Positions 36,739-46,140 are shown, numbered from the stretch's first letter. The stretch: 64,000 bases of DNA from Paraclostridium hominis (GCF_014306135.1 NZ_JACRWD010000001.1:372001-436000), one strand, 5' to 3'. The notes: generated from the sequence alone by a model not told the origin. Numbers and translations are program-made.

Positions 36739-37245
36739 ATGAAATTATTGAGCTCAAATAAAAAAAATAAAGAAGCTAAAGTTAAAGACTATATAGTAAA
36801 TAATCAAGAAAGTTTCTATAAAATAGCATATAGTTATGTAAAAAATGAAGATGATGCATTAGATATAGTACATGATGCTATATGTAAGGCGCTTTATAAA
36901 ATAGATTCACTTAAAGATATAGAAGTTGTTAAATCATGGTTTTATAAAATCTTAATAAATAGTTCTATAGACTATATAAGAAAAAATTATAAATATATAA
37001 GTCTGACTGAAGAACAATTTATAAATGAACATGAAGTGCACGATAGATATCATGATATAGACCTTGAGAAAGCACTAGATATATTACCTGAAGATTATAG
37101 AATTATAATCGTTTTAAGGTATTTTGAGGATATGAAAATTGAAGATATAGCTAATGTTTTATCAGAAAACATTAATACTGTAAAAACAAAATTGTATAAG
37201 GGACTAAGACGGCTTAGGATAAAAATAAAAACTGAGGATTATTAA
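36739..37245 (+). CDS. sigV: ECF sigma factor, SigV/CsfV-like
   Basis: The 168-residue protein has sigma region 2 (SYVKNEDDALDIVHDAICKA, WFYKILINSSIDYIR) and region 4 (YRIIIVLRYFEDMKIEDIAN, TVKTKLYKGLRRLR), with no region 3, so it is an extracytoplasmic-function factor. The gene immediately downstream encodes an RsiV-type anti-sigma, indicating the SigV/CsfV class, which responds to lysozyme in B. subtilis and C. difficile. GGAGG at 36720-36724 is rather distant from the ATG. An ECF-type promoter upstream suggests autoregulation. Confidence 0.88.
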   Translation: MKLLSSNKKNKEAKVKDYIVNNQESFYKIAYSYVKNEDDALDIVHDAICKALYKIDSLKDIEVVKSWFYKILINSSIDYIRKNYKYISLTEEQFINEHEVHDRYHDIDLEKALDILPEDYRIIIVLRYFEDMKIEDIANVLSENINTVKTKLYKGLRRLRIKIKTEDY

Positions 37246-37259
37246 GGAGAATATAATTT

Positions 37260-38120
37260 ATGAAAAATAAAAATAAAATTGATGAATTGAAAGTGGAATA
37301 TGACAACATTCCTATCCCAGAAAGATTGAAATATGTAGTAAATGATGCTATAGAATCTAAAAAAACATATAAACAAAATCAAAAAAAATGGTTAATTACA
37401 GCAGCGTCTTTATGTTTAATAATTGGAGCTGTTAATATAAGTCCAGTATTTGCAGAAAACTTAGAACAAATTCCCGTAATAGGAAGTGTTGTAAAAATAA
37501 TTAACTTTTCAAACTATGAAATAAAAGAAAATGGATATGAGGCATCTATAAAAGTTCCTAATATAAATGGATTAGATAATAAAGAGTTAGAATATAAATT
37601 GAACAAGGAATTTGAAACGCAAGGTAAACAGATGTATAACCAATATTTAGAGGAAATTAAATCATTAAAAGAAGTTGGTAAAATAGGAAATAAAGAAGTT
37701 AAGTCTTGGTATGAGATCCAAACTGATAATGATGATATATTATCACTTGTTATTTATAATTATTCTGCGGAAGGTTCATCTGATACTAAGAGAAAATTCT
37801 ATAATATAGATAAACATAATCAAACTATATTAACGCTACAAGGCATATTTAAAAATGATGATTATATAAAAGTTATAAGTGAAAATATAAAACAACAAAT
37901 GAAAGATCAAATGAAAAAAGATGAAAATAAATATTATTGGCTAGATGAAGAAATTGATCCTGAAATTAATTTTAAATCTATAAAAAAAGATCAGCAATTT
38001 TATATAAATGAAAATAAAGAGCTTGTTATTAGTTTTGATAAATATGAGGTAGGACCAGGGTCTATGGGAGTAGTAGAGTTTGTTATACCAAATGAGGTTA
38101 TAAAGCATCTAATGAATTAG
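37260..38120 (+). CDS. rsiV: Anti-sigma factor RsiV-like (DUF3298/lysozyme receptor)
   Basis: A 286-residue type II membrane protein: a short cytoplasmic sigma-binding N terminus, one membrane helix (about 44-65, WLITAASLCLIIGAVN), and an extracellular part with a DUF4163-like and C-terminal DUF3298 region (EASIKVPNINGL, LTLQGIFKNDDYIKVISENI, ISFDKYEVGPGSMG). In B. subtilis RsiV this part binds lysozyme, triggering signal-peptidase cleavage and sigma release. The PVFAEN segment just after the helix is a plausible cleavage site. 14 bases downstream of the sigma gene. Confidence 0.88.
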   Translation: MKNKNKIDELKVEYDNIPIPERLKYVVNDAIESKKTYKQNQKKWLITAASLCLIIGAVNISPVFAENLEQIPVIGSVVKIINFSNYEIKENGYEASIKVPNINGLDNKELEYKLNKEFETQGKQMYNQYLEEIKSLKEVGKIGNKEVKSWYEIQTDNDDILSLVIYNYSAEGSSDTKRKFYNIDKHNQTILTLQGIFKNDDYIKVISENIKQQMKDQMKKDENKYYWLDEEIDPEINFKSIKKDQQFYINENKELVISFDKYEVGPGSMGVVEFVIPNEVIKHLMN

Positions 38121-38132
38121 GGAGGGGATTTT

Positions 38133-38228
38133 GTGAATTCAAAGGTTTTAATTAGGGCATTATCAATTATCGGATGGATGGGGTTAGTTATAACTATGTA
38201 TATGATAGTATCTACTTTAAATATGTAA
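38133..38228 (+). CDS. 31-residue membrane protein in the sigV-rsiV operon
   Basis: A GTG codon 5 bases after GGAGGGG opens a 31-codon frame: MNSKVLIRALSIIGWMGLVI then TMYMIVSTLNM. It is one membrane helix with a short basic N terminus. The Shine-Dalgarno directly abuts the rsiV stop codon, so the gene is third in the operon. Similar micro-membrane proteins modulate envelope stress proteins, but no function can be assigned. Confidence 0.6.
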   Translation: MNSKVLIRALSIIGWMGLVITMYMIVSTLNM

Positions 38229-38286
38229 AATACTAAAGTTTATTATTAAGTAAATATATATTTAAAGTTTGACACTACTTTAAATT

Positions 38287-38320
38287 AAAAAATAGAGTCT
38301 ATAATATAGGCTCTATTTTT
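38287..38320 (+). terminator. Terminator of the sigV operon
   Basis: AAAATAGAG pairs with CTCTATTTT across TCTATA/TATAGG, then T-rich sequence. Confidence 0.8.
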
Positions 38321-38454
38321 ATTTTATTTACACTTTAAAATAAAAGGTGTAGAATAAAATGTAAATATTTTTTTTTAAAGAGTAGACTTTTTGAATTATT
38401 ATGATATACTAATAATGCAAAAATGATATACTAAATAAACTTGGAGGGGGAATT

Positions 38455-39987
38455 ATGTTTAATATAAATAATATAAATGATGAATTATTTGGTAAGGTTA
38501 TAGCAAATCCTACGAGAAGAGAGTTAAGAGATTTAGCAAATCATATGGAAATGACAACTGAGTTTAAAAGTGCTAGCTATGTAAGTAAAGTTAGAAATAG
38601 AAGTGCTAAAAATACTTATATAGTTGATGAAATAGAAACAGGTGTAGATCAAATGGAAATAACTAAAGCTAAAGCTGACGAAATAGCAGCTAAGGTTTTT
38701 GAATATATAAAAGATAAGGAAATGATAAGAGTAGATAGAAAAATGGGAATGAATGATAAATTTTCATTTAACTGTAGACTATATATTTCAAAAAATTATG
38801 CTAGAATAGCTCACATGTGGAATAATACATTATTCAATCCAACTGATGCAGAAAATCCAGATTTAGTAAGTATATATGTACCAGAGTGGCCAGAAAGAAT
38901 AATGTTTGCTTACCCAGAGTCGGGAGTAACATTTATACTAGGTAGTGATTACTTTGGAGAATCTAAGAAATCTTTTTTAAGAATGGCTATGTATAAAGTA
39001 AAACAAGCAGGTGGATTAGGATTCCATGCTGGTAGTAAAGTTCTTAGAGTTTATGATAAAAATAATAATCTAAAAGATGTAGGATTTATAATGTTTGGAT
39101 TAAGTGGAACAGGTAAGACTACCTTAACTATACATGATCATGAACTAACTGGTGAAGAAAAAGCTATAGTAAGACAAGATGATGTTGTATTCATGGATGA
39201 AAATGGATACTGTGTAGGTACTGAAAATGGATTTTATATAAAAACAGAAGGGTTAAACCCTGATCAACAAAGTGTTTTATACAAAGCAGCAACTAGCGAA
39301 AATGCAGCTTTAGAAAACATAAAAGTAGATGAAAATGGAAAAGTTGATTTTTATGATACAAGTCTTACATCAAATGGTAGAGGTGTTATATTAAGAGAAG
39401 AAATAGATACAACAGATGATACTGTAGACTTAGAAAAAGCAAATAAAATAATATTTATAACTAGAAGAAATGATATAGTACCACCTGTAGTAAAACTAGA
39501 TCCTAAGCAAGCATTAGATGCATTTATGTTAGGTGAATCCATAGAAACTTCGGCTGGAGACCCAACTAAAGCTGGTCAATCAAAAAGATGCGTAGGAACT
39601 AATCCATTTATAATGGGACCTGAAATAGAAGAAGGTATGAAACTTAAAGAAATACTACAAAATAATCCTGATATGGAATGTTTCATATTAAATACAGGAA
39701 GTGTTGGTGCAAAAGAAAACTTTGAAGGAGAAAAGTTAACTATAAAAGTATCTACTACTATAATGAAAGAAATAGCAAGAGATAACATTGAGTGGATAAA
39801 AGATAATGAATGGGGATATATGGTGCCTGTAGAGGTTGAAGGTATAGATATAAATAAATATAATCCAAGAAATTATTACACTAGTGAAGAGTACTCTAAA
39901 ATAGCTAATATACTAAAATTAGAAAGAAAAGCATGGATAGCTAAATATGAAAATTCAGTAATGGATGAAATAGCAGCTACTAATTAA
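38455..39987 (+). CDS. pckA: Phosphoenolpyruvate carboxykinase (ATP)
   Basis: A 510-residue enzyme that interconverts oxaloacetate + ATP and PEP + CO2 + ADP. The kinase loop FGLSGTGKTTLTIHDHELTG, the upstream GSDYFGESKKSFLRMAMYKV, the substrate region RGVILREEI and FITRRNDIVPPVVKL are characteristic of the ATP-dependent family. In fermentative clostridia it can run in either direction. GGAGGGGG at 38441-38449 is strong. Single-gene transcript with its own terminator. Confidence 0.93.
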   Translation: MFNINNINDELFGKVIANPTRRELRDLANHMEMTTEFKSASYVSKVRNRSAKNTYIVDEIETGVDQMEITKAKADEIAAKVFEYIKDKEMIRVDRKMGMNDKFSFNCRLYISKNYARIAHMWNNTLFNPTDAENPDLVSIYVPEWPERIMFAYPESGVTFILGSDYFGESKKSFLRMAMYKVKQAGGLGFHAGSKVLRVYDKNNNLKDVGFIMFGLSGTGKTTLTIHDHELTGEEKAIVRQDDVVFMDENGYCVGTENGFYIKTEGLNPDQQSVLYKAATSENAALENIKVDENGKVDFYDTSLTSNGRGVILREEIDTTDDTVDLEKANKIIFITRRNDIVPPVVKLDPKQALDAFMLGESIETSAGDPTKAGQSKRCVGTNPFIMGPEIEEGMKLKEILQNNPDMECFILNTGSVGAKENFEGEKLTIKVSTTIMKEIARDNIEWIKDNEWGYMVPVEVEGIDINKYNPRNYYTSEEYSKIANILKLERKAWIAKYENSVMDEIAATN

Positions 39988-40000
39988 TTCAATAAATATA

Positions 40001-40045
40001 AAAGCTGTATATAATACTATTATTAAGTATTATATACAGCTTTTT
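40001..40045 (+). terminator. Terminator after pckA
   Basis: AAAGCTGTATATAATACT pairs perfectly with 40026-40043, followed by TT. Confidence 0.9.
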
Positions 40046-40221
40046 ATTATGCTTAGAGTAAAGTATAAAATTACCCCACTCTTACTATTATACCACTAAA
40101 AAATTATAAAAAATAGAATAGAAAATATGATTTATTAGGTATATAATTAATTTAAATTAAATACAAGATAACAAATAAATTAAGTATTTAATAATTGTTT
40201 TATAACAAGGGGGTACTACTT

Positions 40222-40761
40222 ATGAACATAAGAGTAATTGGCAAAAACATTGAACCTACAGAAAGTATAAAAGCTAAAATAGAAAGTAAGATGGAGAAGT
40301 TGCAACAGTACCTAAATATAGATACAGATATTAAAGTTACAATAAGTGCTGAAAGAGAATGCCAAAAGATAGAAGTAACGATAGCACCAGTAAAAGGACA
40401 TATAATAAGAGCTGAGGATAGCCAAAAAGATTTATATTCTGCTATAGATACTGTATATGATAAGTTATATAAACAACTTAGAAAATATAAAACTAGAATT
40501 AAAAATAGAAAACACAATAGTCAAAGCATTAGATTTGAAAATATAGAAGATTATGATTTTGATAATGATATAGAAGAAAAGGATATCAAAATAAAAAGAG
40601 TTAAAAAATTTTCAATTAAGCCTATGAGTAGTGAAGAGGCAATACTACAAATGGAACTTTTAGGACATGACTTTTATATGTTTAGAAATTCAGAAAATGA
40701 TAAGATAAGTACAGTATATAAAAGAAATGGTTTAGGATATGGAATAATTGAAGAGAACTAA
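40222..40761 (+). CDS. hpf: Ribosome hibernation promoting factor, long form
   Basis: The 179-residue protein has the N-terminal HPF/RaiA domain (MNIRVIGKNIEPTESIKAKI, IRAEDSQKDLYSAIDTVYDK) and the C-terminal dimerisation domain (VKKFSIKPMSSEEAILQMEL, GHDFYMFRNSENDKISTVYK, GLGYGII) of long HPF, which pairs 70S ribosomes into 100S dimers. AAGGGGG at 40207-40213 fixes the start at 40222, not the upstream TTG at 40195. Confidence 0.95.
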   Translation: MNIRVIGKNIEPTESIKAKIESKMEKLQQYLNIDTDIKVTISAERECQKIEVTIAPVKGHIIRAEDSQKDLYSAIDTVYDKLYKQLRKYKTRIKNRKHNSQSIRFENIEDYDFDNDIEEKDIKIKRVKKFSIKPMSSEEAILQMELLGHDFYMFRNSENDKISTVYKRNGLGYGIIEEN

Positions 40762-40769
40762 TTAAAGTA

Positions 40770-40812
40770 AAAAAGCTATATAAAATGCAAATGCGTTTTA
40801 TATAGCTTTTTT
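40770..40812 (+). terminator. Terminator after hpf
   Basis: AAAAAGCTATATAAAA pairs with TTTTATATAGCTTTTT around GCAAATGC. Confidence 0.9.
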
Positions 40813-40947
40813 ATTTATAAGAAAATATAATTAAGTAAAAATAAAAAATTATTTAAGATTAATTTAAGGTTAATTTAAACTTTAGTTTATGTACTTTACA
40901 ATCATTAATATGTATAATATTAAAAAAGTATTAATGGAGGATTAAGT

Positions 40948-41250
40948 ATGAAATCAAGATTTGAAGGTAGCTTATTAGGATTAATTGGTATTAATATATT
41001 AGCAGCATTAATAAGTTTTTGTACACTAGGAATAGCTACACCATGGGCTATGTGCCTAAAATACAGTTGGGAAATAGATAATACTATAATAGATGGAAGA
41101 AGATTAAAATTTGTAGGAAGCGGAACAGAACTATTTTTTGAATATATTAAGTGGTGGATATTAACTATAATAACTTTTGGTATATATGGATTTTGGTTAT
41201 ATATAAACTTAATAAAATGGAGAGTTAAAAATACTGAATTTGAAAATTAA
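40948..41250 (+). CDS. DUF898-like small membrane protein
   Basis: A 100-residue protein with two hydrophobic helices (about 8-30 and 66-88). The layout FEGSLLGLIGINIL ... TLGIATPWAMC ... RLKFVGSGTELFFEYIKWW ... TFGIYGFWLYINLIKW recalls the repeated unit of DUF898/YjgN membrane proteins (F-x-G-x-G-x-E-L-F pattern), in half-length form. Monocistronic with GGAGG site and a terminator. Role unknown. Confidence 0.7.
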   Translation: MKSRFEGSLLGLIGINILAALISFCTLGIATPWAMCLKYSWEIDNTIIDGRRLKFVGSGTELFFEYIKWWILTIITFGIYGFWLYINLIKWRVKNTEFEN

Positions 41251-41274
41251 TGAGGGTGATACCCTCATTTTTTT
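41249..41274 (+). terminator. Terminator after the DUF898-like gene
   Basis: AATGAGGGT pairs with ACCCTCATT, then a T-run. Confidence 0.88.
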
Positions 41275-41405
41275 ATGAAAAACTTGAATAATAAAGGTTA
41301 AGATGTTGTAATTAAATTTTAATCTTTATTAGATGACAACGTATGCCTATTAATATATAATATAATTTGTAAAAAGACAAAATAAGGCAATATGGGGGGA
41401 TTTTT

Positions 41406-42482
41406 TTGAAAAAAAATATAAAATTGGGTAAAAAGAAAGCTATTATAGGGTCAATAGTAATAATAGCTCTTTGTATAAGTGGATTTGTCGTATTTAAAAG
41501 TAAAAATTCAGATGGAGGAGAAGTAGGTGAAGCAACTCCTGAGATATACACTGTACCAGGTAAGGAAAAAATATTTGTAAATGGAAAAGTTATTCCAAAT
41601 AAATCGGAAGATTTTTTTATAGATGGAGATAAGGGAGAATTAGATGAGATAAAAGTAGAAGATGGACAAAAAGTAGAAAAAGGGTCAGCTTTATTTTCTT
41701 GTAAAAATAAAAGTGCTATTTCAGAAGTAGAAGACTTAAAAGAACAAATAAAAGTTAAAGAAAATGAAAAAAAGAATATAGAAGATGAATTGTTAAAAAA
41801 ACCTGTTGAATCAGAGATAGAACAATTAAATAGACAATTAAAAAAACTTGAAGATAAAGCATATTCAACAGTACATGCTCCATTTAGTGGTAAAGTATAT
41901 ATAAATGAGCAATCACAGGGAGAAAATCAAACTCCATCTATTATGACCTTAGAATCAGAAGATTTTTATATAAAGGGACAAGCTAGTGAGCAAGATTTAT
42001 CAAAATTAAGTTTAAATCAAGAAATGGAAATTTTAGTATATTCAACAAAAGAAAAGTTTAAAGGTAAAATTACATTTATAGGAGACAGGCCTTCAACAAA
42101 TCAAAGTGGAATTGAAAACATGGGAAATCAAAATATGTCTTATTATGATATAAAAATAAATTTTTTAGAAAATCAAGATCTAACAAATGTAAAAAATGGA
42201 TTTCATGTTCAAAATACGATAGAGGTTTCTAATAAAAAAATAAAAGTTCCATACACTTCACTAATTCAAGAAGATGAGAAGAGATTTTTATATAAGGTTA
42301 TAGATGGAATAGTATATAAGCAAGAGGTAAAAACAGAAGAAACTAATGATGAATTTGCAGTAGTAACTGAGGGTGTAGGAGAAAATGATGAAGTAATAAG
42401 ATATGCAGATGATAAAACTATAAAAGAAGGAGAAAGTATTTATCCAAGCAAAGAAACTTCAGTTGAAGGCGAGGGTGAATAA
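41406..42482 (+). CDS. Efflux adaptor protein (HlyD/MacA type)
   Basis: A 358-residue membrane-anchored protein: one N-terminal helix (about 13-30), a split biotinyl-lipoyl domain (VEDGQKVEKGSALFSCKNKS and YSTVHAPFSGKVYINE) interrupted by a short coiled coil (about 110-155), and a beta-barrel domain ending near residue 350. In Gram-positive bacteria such adaptors work with MacB-type ABC pumps, encoded by the next two genes. TTG start follows GGGGGG at 41394-41400. Substrate unknown; antimicrobial peptide or lipid export is plausible. Confidence 0.87.
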   Translation: MKKNIKLGKKKAIIGSIVIIALCISGFVVFKSKNSDGGEVGEATPEIYTVPGKEKIFVNGKVIPNKSEDFFIDGDKGELDEIKVEDGQKVEKGSALFSCKNKSAISEVEDLKEQIKVKENEKKNIEDELLKKPVESEIEQLNRQLKKLEDKAYSTVHAPFSGKVYINEQSQGENQTPSIMTLESEDFYIKGQASEQDLSKLSLNQEMEILVYSTKEKFKGKITFIGDRPSTNQSGIENMGNQNMSYYDIKINFLENQDLTNVKNGFHVQNTIEVSNKKIKVPYTSLIQEDEKRFLYKVIDGIVYKQEVKTEETNDEFAVVTEGVGENDEVIRYADDKTIKEGESIYPSKETSVEGEGE

Positions 42483-42483
42483 T

Positions 42484-43164
42484 TTGAAAAATGTAATACA
42501 GCTTAAAGGAATTCAAAAATATTATAAAGTAGGAAAAGAGAAATTACATGTTTTAAAATCTATAAACTTATCTATAAAACAAGGTGAGTTTGTAATGATA
42601 ATGGGTAAATCAGGAAGTGGAAAGACTACTCTTTTAAATATATTGGGATTTTTAGATAAATTTGATGAAGGAAGTTATTTATTTCAGGGTGAAGACGTAA
42701 CTAATTTAAGTGAAAATAAACGATCAATATTTCGAAATACTAATATTGGATTTGTATTTCAACAATTTAATTTAGTTGAAACATTAAATATATATCAAAA
42801 TGTTGAATTACCAATGATATATAATAATAAATACTCTAAAGAAGAAAGAAAAGAAAGAATTGAAAAAAATTTAGAATTAGTAGGTCTTTTAGATAAGACA
42901 AAACAAAGACCACTTCAATTATCAGGAGGTCAACAACAACGTATTGCTATAGCTAGAGCTCTTGTTAATGATCCTCAAATAATATTTGCAGATGAACCAA
43001 CGGGAGCACTAGATAGTGATACAGGTATTGAGATAATGAACTTATTAAAAAAGTTAAACAATCAAGGAAAGACTATAATAATGGTTACTCATGATGCTGA
43101 TTTAACAGAATATGCTACAAAGCTTATAAAGTTAAAAGATGGTGTTATAATTGAGGGGGTGTAG
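42484..43164 (+). CDS. ABC transporter ATPase (MacB/LolD type)
   Basis: A 226-residue ATPase: Walker A GKSGSGKTT, Q-loop FVFQQFNLVE, signature LSGGQQQR, Walker B IIFADEPTG, switch His in MVTHD. The MacB/LolD subtype is indicated by LNILGFLDKFDEG and ALDSDTGIEIM. Likely start is TTG 42484 after GAGGGTG at 42471-42477; the adaptor stop codon is 2 bases upstream. Energises the permease encoded next. Confidence 0.94.
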   Translation: MKNVIQLKGIQKYYKVGKEKLHVLKSINLSIKQGEFVMIMGKSGSGKTTLLNILGFLDKFDEGSYLFQGEDVTNLSENKRSIFRNTNIGFVFQQFNLVETLNIYQNVELPMIYNNKYSKEERKERIEKNLELVGLLDKTKQRPLQLSGGQQQRIAIARALVNDPQIIFADEPTGALDSDTGIEIMNLLKKLNNQGKTIIMVTHDADLTEYATKLIKLKDGVIIEGV

Positions 43165-43166
43165 CC

Positions 43167-44402
43167 ATGAACTTAATAAAAAATACACTGGTAAACTTAA
43201 AAGCACATAAACTTCGTGTTTTTGTAACTATGATATGGATAATAATAGGAATAACATCTGTAATATTAGTTACTTCAATTGGAGCAGGTCTTGAAGCTAA
43301 GATGAAAGAATCTACGGATAAAGTTAATAAGAAAAAAACTACTATAAGGTTTGAACCTTCCAATTATGGCATGATGGACTATTCAATTTTTTTACAACCA
43401 TTTACTCAACAAGATATAGAAGTAATTTCTTTTATGGAGGGAGTTCAGATGGCTAGGCCTACTAGTGATGAATCTCAAATGAGTGGTTCTTATGGATTTG
43501 AAGCATATGTTGATAAAAAATCAACTTTTATAGATATAAATTCTTATAAAAGTGATAAAAAAGTAGATGTAATATATGGAAGAAATTTTGGATATGATGA
43601 TGATGAACGAAAAGTTATATTAATAACTATGCAAAATGCGACAGAATTATTTGATAATCCAGAAGATGCTGTAGGAAATGGAATTAATATTGATGGGGAT
43701 ATATATGAAATTGTAGGAGTTTTAAAAGAACAAACACAAGAAACTGCAAATCAAATTAATATGATTTATGGTATGGGAGATATGGGATATCAAACTTCAT
43801 TAATGCCTAAAAAAGTATTTGAAAAACTTGTTAATAAGTATAATTATGGAAATAACGAAATTTATAGTATAGACATATTGGTATCTCCAGGATATGATAC
43901 ATATGAAGTTGCTAATAATGTAGCTATGAAACTACAAGAATTACATCCTGATTTAGATGGGAGTTACATTACTGAAGATATGGATAGTACTTATATGGAA
44001 CTTGAAAATATGACTTCAAGTATAGATAAATTTGTAAAGATTATAACACTTGTATCCTTATTTGTTGGAGGAATAGGTGTAATGAATATAATGTATATGT
44101 CTGTTATTGAAAGACAAAGAGAGATAGGTATAAGAAGAGCTATAGGTGCAAAACCTCGAAATATAATGACTCAATTTTTAATAGAATCTACATTTATAAC
44201 TATAGTAGGAGGAATATTAGGAATAATTGTGGGAATTATTTTAGTAGGATATATATCTAATAAGTTACCATTTAAAGCTATATTATCTTTTAAAGGATTT
44301 GTATATGCAGTAAGTACATCTATATTAACAGGAGTTATATTTGGTATGATACCAGCATTTAAAGCATCTAAATTAGATCCGATAAAAGCTATTCAAAAAT
44401 AA
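43167..44402 (+). CDS. ABC transporter permease (MacB/FtsX family)
   Basis: The 411-residue permease has one N-terminal helix, an extracellular MacB_PCD domain (about 45-270) and three C-terminal helices containing GGIGVMNIMYMSVIERQREI and GIRRAIGAKPRNI, the FtsX/MacB coupling motif. The C-terminal PAFKASKLDPIKAIQ is typical. It completes a tripartite efflux operon with the adaptor and ATPase; the ATG is 2 bases after the ATPase stop. No outer-membrane component would be needed. Confidence 0.94.
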   Translation: MNLIKNTLVNLKAHKLRVFVTMIWIIIGITSVILVTSIGAGLEAKMKESTDKVNKKKTTIRFEPSNYGMMDYSIFLQPFTQQDIEVISFMEGVQMARPTSDESQMSGSYGFEAYVDKKSTFIDINSYKSDKKVDVIYGRNFGYDDDERKVILITMQNATELFDNPEDAVGNGINIDGDIYEIVGVLKEQTQETANQINMIYGMGDMGYQTSLMPKKVFEKLVNKYNYGNNEIYSIDILVSPGYDTYEVANNVAMKLQELHPDLDGSYITEDMDSTYMELENMTSSIDKFVKIITLVSLFVGGIGVMNIMYMSVIERQREIGIRRAIGAKPRNIMTQFLIESTFITIVGGILGIIVGIILVGYISNKLPFKAILSFKGFVYAVSTSILTGVIFGMIPAFKASKLDPIKAIQK

Positions 44403-44514
44403 TTAGTAAAAATAAATATAGTTGATATAACATTTTGTAGAAATAATACATATATATTATTAAGATATTGATATTTAATATATCATATCAGAAAAAATAT
44501 AAAGGGTGAATGTT

Positions 44515-44961
44515 ATGTCAAACAATTGCAAAAAAAAGTGTAATAAATTTAACCAAGGATGTAACAAAAAACATGATAATGATTGCTGTGAATGTAGTAA
44601 ATTTCAAGAAATATCAAGAGAAAAATGTGAACAAGCTAATTGTATAATAGAAAGAGCTAATAGAATTGCTCAACAAGCTAGACAAGCACAACAAAGAGCA
44701 GAGAGACTTAAACAACAATCAATAGAAGAATGTTCAAGAGCTAATTGCTTGTGGGAAGAGTATAAAAGGTTATCAAGACAAGGTGAAGAACTAATGAAAC
44801 AAGCTAAAGATTGCTTGGAAGCAAGCGTTCAATGTTTTAAAGAATGCCATAAAGAAGAATGTGGATGTAGTATAAATGATTGTGAGTGGAAAATAGAATG
44901 TAAGGATGACAAACATACATGTGATCACTCTTGTAAGTGTAATCATAATTGGGGATGTTAA
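44515..44961 (+). CDS. Cys-rich coiled-coil protein, likely spore surface
   Basis: The 148-residue product has Cys clusters at both ends (CKKKCNKFNQGC, DCCECSK; CHKEECGCSINDCEW, CDHSCKCNHNWGC) flanking a Gln/Arg/Glu-rich helix (about 45-110) built on repeats such as RANRIAQQARQAQQRAERLK. I know no named family, but the composition is like clostridial exosporium/coat proteins such as CdeC. ATG 44515 is chosen over GTG 44506 because AAAGGG at 44501-44506 is the ribosome site. A related architecture recurs at 49595-50167. Confidence 0.65.
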   Translation: MSNNCKKKCNKFNQGCNKKHDNDCCECSKFQEISREKCEQANCIIERANRIAQQARQAQQRAERLKQQSIEECSRANCLWEEYKRLSRQGEELMKQAKDCLEASVQCFKECHKEECGCSINDCEWKIECKDDKHTCDHSCKCNHNWGC

Positions 44962-44982
44962 AATCATAATAAATATTAATTG

Positions 44983-45010
44983 AAGGTAGCATTTTTATGC
45001 TACTTTTAAT
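44983..45010 (+). terminator. Terminator after the first Cys-rich gene
   Basis: GTAGCAT (44986-44992) pairs with ATGCTAC (44997-45003), followed by TTTTAATTTT. Confidence 0.75.
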
Positions 45011-45204
45011 TTTAATTATAATTTACTGAAAAATCATGAAATATAGATATATCAAAAAAGGTAGAAAAATATGAATATTAGGTATTATAAAACTGACATT
45101 GATTTAAATTTAACATAGTAATATAATAAATACGTATTAGGTTTTCATCTATTAAGTTTTTAATATTTATATTATTGGTAATCCTAATTATGAGGTGATT
45201 TAAT

Positions 45205-45390
45205 ATGAAGGAAAACAATATCAAAAGAAATATTAAAAAAGAGAGTTTTAATGAGAAAAAACAACGAATAAGTTCAGTTGTAAACTCTATTTTAGAGGAA
45301 AACACAAGTGAGTCTGATCCAGATGGACATTATACAGGTTGTCCAAAAGGAAAACAAATCAGACCAATACAAGATGTAGATGATTTATAA
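45205..45390 (+). CDS. Small protein with DGxYTGxP...QDxDDL tail
   Basis: A 61-residue protein with a basic, helical N-terminal half (NIKRNIKKESFNEKKQR) and a distinctive tail DPDGHYTGCPKGKQIRPIQD then VDDL. I recall similar DGxYTG...DADDL tails in other short clostridial proteins of unknown function; this is memory, not a search. GAGGTG at 45191-45196 is a clear ribosome site. It lies 36 bases before the NifU-like gene and may be co-transcribed with it. Confidence 0.65.
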   Translation: MKENNIKRNIKKESFNEKKQRISSVVNSILEENTSESDPDGHYTGCPKGKQIRPIQDVDDL

Positions 45391-45426
45391 AATATTAAAA
45401 AATTATGCCGAGGAAGGAGCTTTCTT

Positions 45427-46119
45427 ATGATTTACACAACAGAAATCACAAATATGTGTAAAATAAACAAAGGCCCTAATCATGGACCAGCACCAATACC
45501 TGAAGAAGGTAAGTGGGTAAAAGCGAAACAAATAACAGATATATCAGGATTAACTCATGGTGTAGGTTGGTGTGCACCTCAGCAAGGAGCATGTAAATTA
45601 ACATTAAATGTTAAAGATGGGATAATACAAGAAGCGTTAGTTGAAACAATAGGATGTTCAGGAATGACACATTCAGCTGCTATGGCATCTGAAATACTTC
45701 CTGGGAAAACCATATTAGAAGCATTAAATACTGATTTAGTATGTGATGCAATAAATACTGCTATGAGAGAACTTTTCTTACAAATAGTATATGGTAGAAG
45801 CCAAACAGCATTTTCAGAAGGAGGCTTACCAGTAGGTGCTGGACTTGAAGATTTAGGAAAAGGACTTAGAAGTCAAGTTGGAACTATGTATGGAAGTCTT
45901 GAAAAAGGACCTAGATATTTAGAAATGGCAGAAGGATATATAACTAAAGTAGCTTTAGATGAAGATAGTGAAATAATAGGATATGAGTATGTTCACCTTG
46001 GGAAAATGATGGAAATGGTATCTAAGGGTATGGAAGCTAATGAAGCACTAGAAAAAGCTAAATCTACATACGGTAGATTTAATGAAGGTGTTAAAGTTAT
46101 AGACCCAAGACATGAATAA
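45427..46119 (+). CDS. NifU-like iron-sulfur scaffold family protein
   Basis: A 230-residue protein related to the IscU/NifU N-terminal fold. The Cys residues in VGWCAPQQGACKLTLNVKDG and ALVETIGCSGMTHSAAMASE would provide cluster ligands, and the latter follows the scaffold pattern ETIGC...A...AS. Extra sequence at the N terminus (KGPNHGPAPIPEEGKW) distinguishes it from canonical IscU. The gene is 21 bases upstream of the GGGtGRT gene; the two are usually adjacent in anaerobes as far as I recall, suggesting a joint function. AGGAAGGAG at 45411-45419. Confidence 0.8.
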   Translation: MIYTTEITNMCKINKGPNHGPAPIPEEGKWVKAKQITDISGLTHGVGWCAPQQGACKLTLNVKDGIIQEALVETIGCSGMTHSAAMASEILPGKTILEALNTDLVCDAINTAMRELFLQIVYGRSQTAFSEGGLPVGAGLEDLGKGLRSQVGTMYGSLEKGPRYLEMAEGYITKVALDEDSEIIGYEYVHLGKMMEMVSKGMEANEALEKAKSTYGRFNEGVKVIDPRHE

Positions 46120-46140
46120 AAAAAAGGAAGGTGAACTTAA

